Positions 17,367 through 24,806 of a stretch of DNA of 64,000 nucleotides are shown here, piece after piece (within the stretch, counting starts at the first letter, position 1; every line of letters begins with the position of its first letter). The notes beneath the pieces were generated by a model, which was not told the DNA's origin, ran no database searches, and saw nothing but the letters and a program-made list of their open reading frames with translations. A program made the position numbers and the translations under genes. Source of the stretch: G965262015 sp965262015 (GTDB lineage: Bacteria > Spirochaetota > Leptospiria > Turneriellales > CBDBES01); contig OZ253494.1 of assembly GCA_965262015.1 (NCBI GenBank), positions 1,550,001 through 1,614,000 on the forward strand, read 5' to 3'.

Positions 17367-17573
17367 TCAGATTATTCATGGCTACTGAGTTTTTTCTTAA
17401 ATATGCTCTTTAGTGTTGATAATGCTTGTATTTTGTCTTGGAGTTGTCGAACATGTTACCGACCTACGGTCATCATAGTAATATAGGATAGCAATGTAAA
17501 ATTATTTTTTTGATATATAACCTAAGAACATATGTAACAATTTTCTGACAGGAGAAATTTACCGTCCACATGC

Positions 17574-17669
17574 TTACACGTGTATTAATACATAAATAAC
17601 AAATAAAATTATACACCCAACACACACTAATGTCATAGATATAAAAAATAGTAAGATTAGTCTTTTCAT
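17574..17669 (-). pseudogene. Truncated fourth copy of a 28-residue-repeat protein gene
   Basis: The reverse strand reads MKRLILLFFISMTLV and then diverges (CVGCIILFVIYVLIHV-stop). Only the signal-peptide codons and leader of the repeat-protein family remain; the junction repeat lies about 30 bp upstream, as at copy C. The stretch 17370-17570 holds nothing else I recognise. Confidence 0.6.
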
Positions 17670-17698
17670 GATATACATACCTTATCTTGATATGTGAC

Positions 17699-17792
17699 TT
17701 GTAAAACTTATTTGTACCAACACGTCGCTCGGTTGTAAAGTGTCATGTATATACATATCGGCTGTGATACCTGTTGTGCTGTGTCCCTTAGG
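17699..17792 (-). pseudogene. Shortened junction and recombinase tail, joint 6
   Basis: TTGTAAAACTTATTT followed by the tail sequence, but a small deletion removes the stop codon. Ends at the same tccctta(ggta) switch point as joint 4, then the coiled-coil I 3' flank. Confidence 0.65.
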
Positions 17793-17831
17793 TATGTACT
17801 TGTGATTGCTATATTTGAGTGATTAAGCTTA

Positions 17832-18176
17832 TTACTTACGTTTTAAAAGAATATCTAAAATCTGTTTATGATTACTATCTATTTTATGATCTAATTTATC
17901 TATTCTACTATCTAATTTATCTATTCTATTATCTATTTTATTATCTAATTTATTAAAATAGAAAAACGTAAATGTTAATGTAAAGATAGATATGAATATC
18001 ATTATTGAAAACATGATACTAAAGAAATCTCTATCACTTACTTGTACTTTATCTTTTGGTAAGGCTTGTTTTATAGCCTCTGAGTTTGCTTTTACTTGCT
18101 CTTGCAAACTGGCTATTGCTTTGGCCATATCTAAATTAGCCTTTGCCGATGGTTTGCGTATTGTGCTTGTTACCAT
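17832..18176 (-). CDS. Coiled-coil I protein, copy 3
   Basis: 114 residues, copy 2 minus one heptad unit, otherwise almost identical including the transmembrane segment. The 21-bp length difference shows heptad-repeat slippage or unequal recombination. Paired with coiled-coil II copy 3 across 231 bp. The pair plus flanks (about 17700-18720) is a recent duplicate of about 16085-17112. Confidence 0.75.
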   Translation of the reverse strand: MVTSTIRKPSAKANLDMAKAIASLQEQVKANSEAIKQALPKDKVQVSDRDFFSIMFSIMIFISIFTLTFTFFYFNKLDNKIDNRIDKLDSRIDKLDHKIDSNHKQILDILLKRK

Positions 18177-18407
18177 CGGTTATTTTGAAACTTTGTAATT
18201 ATTCATTGATATTGTTTTGATTACTTTATCTTTATGTAGATACTATTATTTTATTCGTTTTCCTTTAAACATTATTTTATTTTTGATAAGTATAGTCTTC
18301 CATAATAAATGTAAACAATTTTTTATTAAATTCGTTAAAAAAATGTTGACGTTTTTTCATTATTTGATAAAAAATTGTATAATGATTAGATAGTTCATAC
18401 AAGGTCT
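18177..18407. promoter_or_regulatory. 231-bp divergent intergenic region, copy 3
   Basis: Near-identical to the region at 16585-16815, including the dead KVSK-stop tail and the TTGACG and TATAAT elements before the plus-strand gene. Confidence 0.6.
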
Positions 18408-18671
18408 ATGGATACTATATTAAAATTCTTAAAAGAAAACTTACCGCCTTCCACCTTTATAGGCTTAATATTTGGATTTATAATAATTTTGCTTATATAC
18501 ATTACTTTTCAAGTCACTAACCATATACCCACACAAATACATGAGTTAAAACAAAATATAAATGAGTTAAAACAAAACATAAATGAAAATAGAAAACTAA
18601 TTATTGAGAATCAAAAAGAAACTAATTATCGTTTTGATAAACTATACGAATTATTACTTAAAAGAAAGTAA
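18408..18671 (+). CDS. Coiled-coil II protein, copy 3
   Basis: 87 residues, almost identical to copy 2: same transmembrane helix, doubled NELKQNI unit and LLKRK tail. Its downstream flank (agtaattatggtgtaactac and onward) matches copies 1 and 4 for about 80 bases, until DNA of the Rieske pseudogene region begins. Confidence 0.75.
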   Translation: MDTILKFLKENLPPSTFIGLIFGFIIILLIYITFQVTNHIPTQIHELKQNINELKQNINENRKLIIENQKETNYRFDKLYELLLKRK

Positions 18672-18786
18672 GAAAGTAATTATGGTGTAACTACCATAGT
18701 AAATAGATATAACAAAACACCTAAAATTTGGTTTCTATACATTCTACCTTCAGTGGTGTCATATAATTAGTCATGTATTTTTCACT

Positions 18787-19740
18787 ATGATAAACGCTTG
18801 GTGCAATATTTGCTTATCCAGTCAACTAACAAACGAGAAACTTTCTACATTTCATTGTTTTAATAAAGCAATTATAGAAAGTAGAGATAGTAATGGTAAA
18901 CCAGTCTTTTACGACTCTATTTGTCCTTGCTTTGGTGCAGATTCGTTAAGCAATAAAAAATAAAAGAGAATATAAAATCAAGTCGTACACTCATATGTCC
19001 ATTCCATGGGTGGCAATTTTCTGTTGAAGATGGTTAGTGTTCTCACATACCATATTCAGATAAAATTAGCGAAAAACATAAGTTGTGTAAATATTTTAAT
19101 GATGAAAAATTAGGTTTGGTATTCATATACTATGACGAATTCAATCGAGATCCATCATTCTCTTTTCCACATGCTTATTTTGATGATTCCCAAAATGAAA
19201 TTTCAGATAAAGCAGTAAGTTATTCTAGAATTAACCTAGGTCATTTTAAGTTTCCTATTGACAGTTTTGTAGAAAATGGTTTTGACAATTCTCACTTTAT
19301 GCAGGTACACAAGTATGATTACATACCTAAGATTGGTCATATACAATTTGAAAAAGACTCTTATAACTGTGTTATGGATGCAAGAGTTAAAGTGTTAGGG
19401 CAACATTATACAAGCAATATTGTAATAGATGGTTTTGGTATTGGATTAGGAATGTTTAAAACAAAAATACCTGGTTTCACTGTTTATGTAATTTCATCAT
19501 TTTAACCAATCGATGATGAATATAACTAATTTAGTTTCAACTTATTTCTTGCCGGCAAAAAAAATATATTGAGTATCTTATATTTTTAAAAGTAAAATAA
19601 AAAAAGAAGCACTAGAAGCTTTTGCAATTTTAGAACATAAAGAAAATATAGATAAACCATTGTTAGTGCAAGGTGAAAGTAAAATTATAGAATATAGATG
19701 GTGGGTCCAAAAATATAAAAGTAAAAGTGTTATTGGATAA
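18787..19740 (+). pseudogene. Rieske oxygenase pseudogene (KshA / DAF-36-like)
   Basis: Pieces in three frames rebuild a Rieske non-heme iron oxygenase. The ATG at 18787 opens MINAWCNICLSSQLTNEKLS through DSICPCFGAD (the first Cys-x-His pair, with His replaced by Cys), then stops. A second frame gives CPFHGWQFSVEDG, the second Rieske pair. An open 140-codon stretch (19083-19505) keeps the mononuclear-iron signature ENGFDNSHFMQVH. The C-terminal KPLLVQGESKIIEYRWW follows in another frame. At least two frameshifts and one stop codon make it non-functional. Relatives hydroxylate or desaturate steroids, which fits the GMC oxidase at 23017. Confidence 0.8.
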
Positions 19741-19895
19741 CCTGCAATCATCTTTGATAGTACTGTATCAAATTTATCTTCTTTTTTAAGTTTTCTATTT
19801 TTGATTTCTACTGGTGTACGCTTATCTGGTTCGTATGGTATATATGGTCTATGTCTATAATATATTTTCCATTTTTCAGTAATAGTAATGGTGCT

Positions 19896-20056
19896 ATGGA
19901 TATATGTTTATAGGATTAATATTTGGATGTATGATAAGTTTACTTGTATACATTACCTACCAATAACTAACCATCTACCAACACAAATAAATGAATTAAA
20001 ACAAAACTGATAATAACCACAGGCAAATAATAGACCTACTACCTAAAATAAAGTAA
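19896..20056 (+). pseudogene. Decayed coiled-coil II gene (fifth copy)
   Basis: Reads MFIGLIFGCMISLLVYIT then a stop, with NHLPTQINELKQN following in another frame; both match the coiled-coil II family. No partner coiled-coil I gene lies 231 bp upstream, where the Rieske remnant sits instead. The preceding 19741-19890 holds reverse-strand coding-like DNA (YIPYEPDKRTPVEIKNRK) of unknown origin. Confidence 0.6.
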
Positions 20057-20178
20057 ATACTTATTAAATAATAATCACTTTAAACCTTACATCTTTTATC
20101 ACATCCCACAAAAATATATTTATTACCTTGCTGTTAAGATATGTACTTGTGATTGCTATATTTGAGTGATTAAGCTTA

Positions 20179-20523
20179 TTACTTACGTTTTAAAAGAATA
20201 TCTAAAATCTGTTTATGGTTTACGTCTATCTTATTTGATAGCTCTTTATAGTTAGAGTCTATCTTACTTGATAACTCTTGTCTTGTATTTGACAACTCTT
20301 GTCTGAATCCGTTTTGATCTATCTTTACCCATCCAATCATAGCAACCAAAACAATAAAAACAATACTCAATACTATATTATTGTTTACTTCTACTTTATC
20401 TCTTGGTAAGGCTTGTTTTATAGCCTCTGAGTTTGCCTTGACTTGCTCTTGTAAAATGGCTATTTCTTTGGCTATATCTAAATTAGACCTTGCCGATGGT
20501 TTGCGTATTGTGGTCGTTGACAT
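20179..20523 (-). CDS. Coiled-coil I protein, copy 4
   Basis: 114 residues. Head as in the other copies (RKPSARSNLDIAKEIAILQE...QALPRDKV), a different transmembrane helix (IVLSIVFIVLVAMIGW), a linker RQELSNTRQELSSKIDSNYK and the tail HKQILDILLKRK. So the head and tail are conserved while the membrane and coil parts vary between copies 1, 2/3 and 4. Divergent from coiled-coil II copy 4. Confidence 0.75.
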   Translation of the reverse strand: MSTTTIRKPSARSNLDIAKEIAILQEQVKANSEAIKQALPRDKVEVNNNIVLSIVFIVLVAMIGWVKIDQNGFRQELSNTRQELSSKIDSNYKELSNKIDVNHKQILDILLKRK

Positions 20524-20754
20524 GGGTTATTTTGAAACTTTGTAATTATTCATTGATATTGTTTTGATTACTTTATCTTTATGTAGATACTATTATTTTA
20601 TTCGTTTTCCTTTAAACATTATTTTATTTTTGATAAGTATAGTCTTCCATAATAAATGTAAACAATTTTTTATTAAATTCTGTAAAAAACTGTTGACGTT
20701 TTTTCATTATTTGATAGAAAATTGTATAATGATTAGATAGTTCATACAAGGTCT
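20524..20754. promoter_or_regulatory. 231-bp divergent intergenic region, copy 4
   Basis: Exactly 231 bp again, with the dead repeat-protein tail and the TATAAT before the plus-strand gene. It resembles copies 2 and 3 near the minus-strand start and copy 1 around ctgtaaaaaactgttgacg, so it looks mosaic. Confidence 0.6.
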
Positions 20755-20991
20755 ATGGATACTATATTAAAATTCTTAAAAGAGAACTTACCGCTTTCCA
20801 TGTTTATAGGCTTAATATTTGGATTAATGATAAGTTTGCTTATGTATATTACTTTTCAAGTCACTAACCATATACCCACACAAATAAATGAATTAAAACA
20901 AAATATAAATGAGTTAAAACAAAGTATAAAAGAAACTAATTCTCGTTTTGATAAACTATACGAATTATTACTTAAAAGGAAAGTAAGATAA
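20755..20991 (+). CDS. Coiled-coil II protein, copy 4
   Basis: 78 residues: amphipathic start, transmembrane helix (FIGLIFGLMISLLMYITF), a coiled coil (NELKQNINELKQSIKETN) and DKLYELLLKRKVR. A one-base insertion in the last codons moves the stop, extending LLKRK by two residues. The downstream flank matches copies 1 and 3. Confidence 0.73.
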   Translation: MDTILKFLKENLPLSMFIGLIFGLMISLLMYITFQVTNHIPTQINELKQNINELKQSIKETNSRFDKLYELLLKRKVR

Positions 20992-21184
20992 TAATTATGG
21001 CGTAACTACCATAGTAAATAGATATAACAAAACACCTAAAATTTGGTTTCTATACATTTTACCTACAGTTTACCCCAGTGCTCCTAAACAGATTAGATAA
21101 TATAATATATATTATTTAATCTGTTTAACTCTTCTATTTATGATATATAATCCTATAAACTCATAACTTGCTTGTGTTTTTATA

Positions 21185-21430
21185 TTCTATAAATTAGATT
21201 GATTGGTTAAAACTATACTTTTTTATATTGTTTAGATAGCAGTGAATGTAAGTCATCCATACCAAGCGTTAGCCTCATTTTATCTATCTGTAAAGATAAA
21301 CCTATAAATTCATAACTTGCTTGTTTTCTAAAAGTTTTTGTAGTTCTTGATTATTTTTATATGAAAACCAGATTTTAAGTATTTCTATTGTGCTTTAATG
21401 CATGGCTTGATTTTAGATTTTGATTGTTTA
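21185..21430 (-). pseudogene. Decayed gene fragment, copy 2
   Basis: Same fragment and same frame break as at 11305-11530 (IEILKIW... / EFIGLSLQIDKMRL... / LLSKQYKKV-stop). It lies after coiled-coil II copy 4 and before a shortened copy of the 100-bp repeat (21440-21510). A third shred of the same sequence is at about 21145-21180. Confidence 0.55.
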
Positions 21431-21629
21431 ATATGTCAGTCTTACTTTACTCTCAAAAATATGACAAGATATAATCTGTAAAGATTTTAAGTTAGCTATT
21501 CATAATCCATAAAATGCAGTGACTATAAAATTATCTACATATACCAATAAACATATTATTGTATTGAATCGTATTATTGGTATTTTTTATACTTCTACCG
21601 TAGTATCTTTACGTCGATATAGTTTATCA

Positions 21630-22034
21630 ATGGAAGAAATTAGATGGAAATATAGATTTAAAAATTTTGAAAACGCATATAATTTACTTAGAGAAGCTAT
21701 TTATCAAGAGACTCTCAACTCTTTAGAATTAGAAGGTATAATGCAACGTTTTGAATATACATGGGAATTAGCTTGGAAAGTTCTAAAAGATCGTTTAGAG
21801 TTTGATGGTCTTACAATAACACACATTTCTCCTAAAAATGTAATTAGATTAGCCTATACAAATAAATATATTGCTGATGGTGATGGATGGATGGCAATGT
21901 TAGAAAGCAGGAACTTACTTGCACACACATATTCAGAAGAAAATTTTAACAAAATCCTTGCAGAATTACGATCAAAATACTTTAACCTTCTAGATGATTT
22001 TTACATGGACTTTAAAAAAAGCTCTCTTGAATGA
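21630..22034 (+). CDS. HEPN-domain toxin (HepT / HI0074-like)
   Basis: 134 residues from the ATG at 21630 (MEEIRWKYRF); a frame open further upstream lacks family similarity. All-helical HEPN protein with the RNase motif RNLLAHTY (Rx4-6H form), preceded by LEGIMQRFEYTWELAWKVLK. HEPN toxins of this class cleave RNA or are AMPylated by their partner. The gene overlaps the nucleotidyltransferase gene by 4 bp (ATGA), the classical HEPN-MNT toxin-antitoxin arrangement. Confidence 0.85.
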   Translation: MEEIRWKYRFKNFENAYNLLREAIYQETLNSLELEGIMQRFEYTWELAWKVLKDRLEFDGLTITHISPKNVIRLAYTNKYIADGDGWMAMLESRNLLAHTYSEENFNKILAELRSKYFNLLDDFYMDFKKSSLE

Positions 22035-22366
22035 ACAATAACTTTGGATTAAAAAAACAGTATATAATAGATATTCACAAAATACTATTCCAAAATAAAT
22101 CAATCAAGAAAGTACTAATTTTTGGATCAAGAGCAAAAAATACTTATCATGAACGAAGTGATATTGATCTAATTATCATATTTGATAAAGCACTAGAAAA
22201 TGAAAACAGTACACAAGCTATTTTATCAGATCTGGAAGAAACTAACATACCGCTATTTTTTGACATTAAAGAATTTAATTCTATCAAATATCCTCCACTC
22301 ATAAGACATATTAAAACCTACTCTAAGGTATTTTACGAACAAGACAAAATGTCATTAGCTACATAA
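22031..22366 (+). CDS. MNT-type minimal nucleotidyltransferase antitoxin
   Basis: 111 residues with the polymerase-beta-fold signature FGSRAKNTYHERSDIDLIII (GSRA...DxD), plus a later acidic position at FFDIKEF. These proteins neutralise HEPN toxins, in characterised pairs by AMPylating them. Translationally coupled to the toxin gene through the ATGA overlap; here the toxin gene comes first. Confidence 0.85.
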   Translation: MNNNFGLKKQYIIDIHKILFQNKSIKKVLIFGSRAKNTYHERSDIDLIIIFDKALENENSTQAILSDLEETNIPLFFDIKEFNSIKYPPLIRHIKTYSKVFYEQDKMSLAT

Positions 22367-22415
22367 GATATAAGTATAATGTTGGTTTTCCTAACTTTTA
22401 AAAGATCGTGTAAGC

Positions 22416-22784
22416 TTAAAATTGTGGTATCCAAATGCTGGGTTGAGGTTGATTGATTGGCTTTAGATATGTTTTAAGACGTTTGGGTCTTGCTAACATC
22501 CACTCATAATAACCATCATATTCTGTACTCTCTTGACAGTCGATAATCTCAACTGTACCAATCATTACCCCATAAGCTACCTTATTGCTTTGTATGCGAT
22601 AATTGGCAAAGACTTCTTCATGTTCCCGTGTTTTTGAAGCATAAATATAGAGACGCTCTCTAATGTTGGTTTTACGTGATCGATATTCTATATCTTTGCC
22701 ACCTAACAATATAGCCTCTGCATGAGGTTGACGAATACTGATTGCACGAGTTATTTGATTGTTTGCTTTTTTATCATAATCCAT
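22416..22784 (-). CDS. ASCH-domain protein
   Basis: 122 residues. AISIRQPHAEAILLGGKDIEYRS is the typical start of an ASCH (PUA-like) domain, followed by RLYIYASK, VAYGVMIGTVEIIDCQ and a C-terminal PSIWIP. ASCH proteins bind or process modified nucleotides/RNA. It converges on the HEPN-MNT pair and its 5' side lies 22 bp from an integrase-tail scrap at 22807, suggesting it belongs to the mobile cargo. Confidence 0.78.
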   Translation of the reverse strand: MDYDKKANNQITRAISIRQPHAEAILLGGKDIEYRSRKTNIRERLYIYASKTREHEEVFANYRIQSNKVAYGVMIGTVEIIDCQESTEYDGYYEWMLARPKRLKTYLKPINQPQPSIWIPQF

Positions 22785-22806
22785 AAGGTAAAATATATAT
22801 TATCTG

Positions 22807-22840
22807 TTAAACTAAAATATCACTGGGCTGTAAAGTGTAT
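22807..22840 (-). pseudogene. Scrap of tyrosine recombinase tail, joint 7
   Basis: Reverse strand reads TLQPSDILV-stop, matching the HDTLQPSDVLV end of the other tails. It marks the right edge of the array. The following ~60 bp (22890-22945) resemble the aagaaaaacagcttatga dispersed repeat. Confidence 0.5.
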
Positions 22841-23016
22841 TTATGTTTATCCGTCTTTTAGTCTTTTCTATGACATTATCATAATTATATACTTTCTTTT
22901 TTTAAGAAGAACGGTTTACGAATACCTTACACTGTTCATAACTAGAATTAACTTTCCAGAAATTTTGTATTGATTACAAAAAAATATATTGCTAAATTCA
23001 TACTATTTTATATATT

Positions 23017-24675
23017 GTGAAAGTGATTGAGAATAAATATGATTATGTTATTATTGGATCGGGTTTTGGTGGTTCAGTGTCTGCTATGCGCCTGGCTCAA
23101 AAAGGGTATTCTGTTGCTGTTATTGAATCTGGAAAAAGATTCCAAGCTTCAGATTTTCCAAAAACAAATTGGGCAGTAAGAAGTTTTTTATGGATGCCAA
23201 AGTTATTCATGTATGGCATTCAACGTATACAATTATTAAAAAATGTATTAGTGTTAAGTGGGGCTGGTGTGGGTGGAGGCTCCCTAGTGTATGCAAATAC
23301 ACTATATATCCCAAAAGATACTTTTTTTCAAAACTCTATCGTTAAGAAAATGGGCAGTAAAACATCTTTGCTGTCTTTTTATCATATAGCTCAAAAAATG
23401 TTAGGAGTTACAACCAATGATCGTTTTACATTGGCTGATAAACTTATGAAAGAAACAGCAGGTACTTTTGGCAAAGCGGATACATTTACACCTACCCCTG
23501 TTGGTGTATTTTTGGGAGATGCCAACAAATTTCAGAATAATGATCCCTATTTTGATGGTGAAGGGCCCGAAAGAGCTGGTTGCAATGATTGTGGTGGTTG
23601 CATGGTTGGATGCAGATATGATGCAAAAAATACTTTGGATAAGAATTATTTGTTTTTTGCAGAAAAACTTGGCGTTGATATTTTTCCAGAATCTACAGTG
23701 ATTGATTTAATCGACAAAGGAGATGCTGGAGCTAATGGGTACGAAATTTTTACAAAAAAGTCAACTTCACTGTTTGGACTCCCTAAAAGAAAATTTTATG
23801 CGAATGCAGTTGTCTTTTCAGCTGGTGTTTTAGGTACCATGAGTTTAATGTTAAAATTAAAACAAAAGGGTCGATTGCCCAATCTTTCGGATAGCTTAGG
23901 CAAAACTGTTCGAACTAATTCAGAGGCTTTATTGGGTGTGGTTAGCCGAGATACAAAAAATGATTACTCCAAAGGTCTGGCAATTACTTCTAGTGTGTAC
24001 CCTGATGACAATACACATATTGAGCCTGTACGCTATTCTAAAGGTTCTAACCTTATGGCTCTCTTAGCGACAATTCTAGTCGATGGGGGTAGATTACCCC
24101 GACAATTAAAATTTTTAGTTGAGATTATTAAACAACCAATAAATTTTTTAAAAATGTCTCACCCATTTGGATTTGCAAAGCGAACCATTATTTTATTAGT
24201 TATGCAGAATCTTGATAATAGCATCCAAGTTTTAAGGAAAAGAAACTGGTTCAATCCATTTGTAAAAACTTTAACATCAAAAAATGAAAATAAAAAAATT
24301 CCGTCCTATATACCAATTGCTAATGAATTTGCAAGGCGATTAGCAAAAAAAATGAATGGAATTCCTGGGTCTTCAATCAATGAGGTTTTATTGGACATAC
24401 CTACAACAGCTCATATATTAGGAGGAGCCGTCATGGCAGAGTCAATTACTGATGGCGTAATTGACTTAAAAAACAATGTATTTGGCTATAAGAATATGTT
24501 AGTATGTGATGGTTCAGTTATTCCTACAAACTTAGGTGTTAATCCTAGTTTATCCATTACCGCTTTTACAGAGAGAGCAATGAGTTTTATACCTTCCAAA
24601 TCTGGTATACCAGAAGATGTTAAAGTTTTTAGTTTTGAAAAAAAATGGTCTAACTCACACGAACAATATGTATAA
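23017..24675 (+). CDS. GMC-family oxidoreductase, cholesterol-oxidase-like
   Basis: 552 residues, FAD-dependent. The N-terminal Rossmann motif is YDYVIIGSGFGGSVSA, then GAGVGGGSLVYANT. A Cys cluster (GCNDCGGCMVGCRYDAKNTL, about residues 188-207) is typical of the ChoD-like group of cholesterol oxidases. The C-terminal catalytic region has AHILGGAVM and NPSLSITAFTER with the expected His and Asn. Such enzymes oxidise the 3-hydroxyl of sterols or other bulky alcohols. GTG start (MKVIENKYDYV). The aldehyde dehydrogenase follows on the same strand after 131 bp. No signal peptide. Confidence 0.85.
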   Translation: MKVIENKYDYVIIGSGFGGSVSAMRLAQKGYSVAVIESGKRFQASDFPKTNWAVRSFLWMPKLFMYGIQRIQLLKNVLVLSGAGVGGGSLVYANTLYIPKDTFFQNSIVKKMGSKTSLLSFYHIAQKMLGVTTNDRFTLADKLMKETAGTFGKADTFTPTPVGVFLGDANKFQNNDPYFDGEGPERAGCNDCGGCMVGCRYDAKNTLDKNYLFFAEKLGVDIFPESTVIDLIDKGDAGANGYEIFTKKSTSLFGLPKRKFYANAVVFSAGVLGTMSLMLKLKQKGRLPNLSDSLGKTVRTNSEALLGVVSRDTKNDYSKGLAITSSVYPDDNTHIEPVRYSKGSNLMALLATILVDGGRLPRQLKFLVEIIKQPINFLKMSHPFGFAKRTIILLVMQNLDNSIQVLRKRNWFNPFVKTLTSKNENKKIPSYIPIANEFARRLAKKMNGIPGSSINEVLLDIPTTAHILGGAVMAESITDGVIDLKNNVFGYKNMLVCDGSVIPTNLGVNPSLSITAFTERAMSFIPSKSGIPEDVKVFSFEKKWSNSHEQYV

Positions 24676-24806
24676 AAGTGAATTTGCACAATTAATTATA
24701 AACATAGAATTTGCAAACTGTGAATTAATCCATGAAAAATAAAAAAACTTGACTTTGTAGCTCTTACCGTTACGCATCGCAAGTTATTATACCGGAGGAA
24801 GTATTG

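Noticed and set aside
19083..19505. Stand-alone 140-residue hypothetical protein
   Set aside because: It is the middle part of a frameshifted Rieske oxygenase; the flanking frames supply the rest of that protein.
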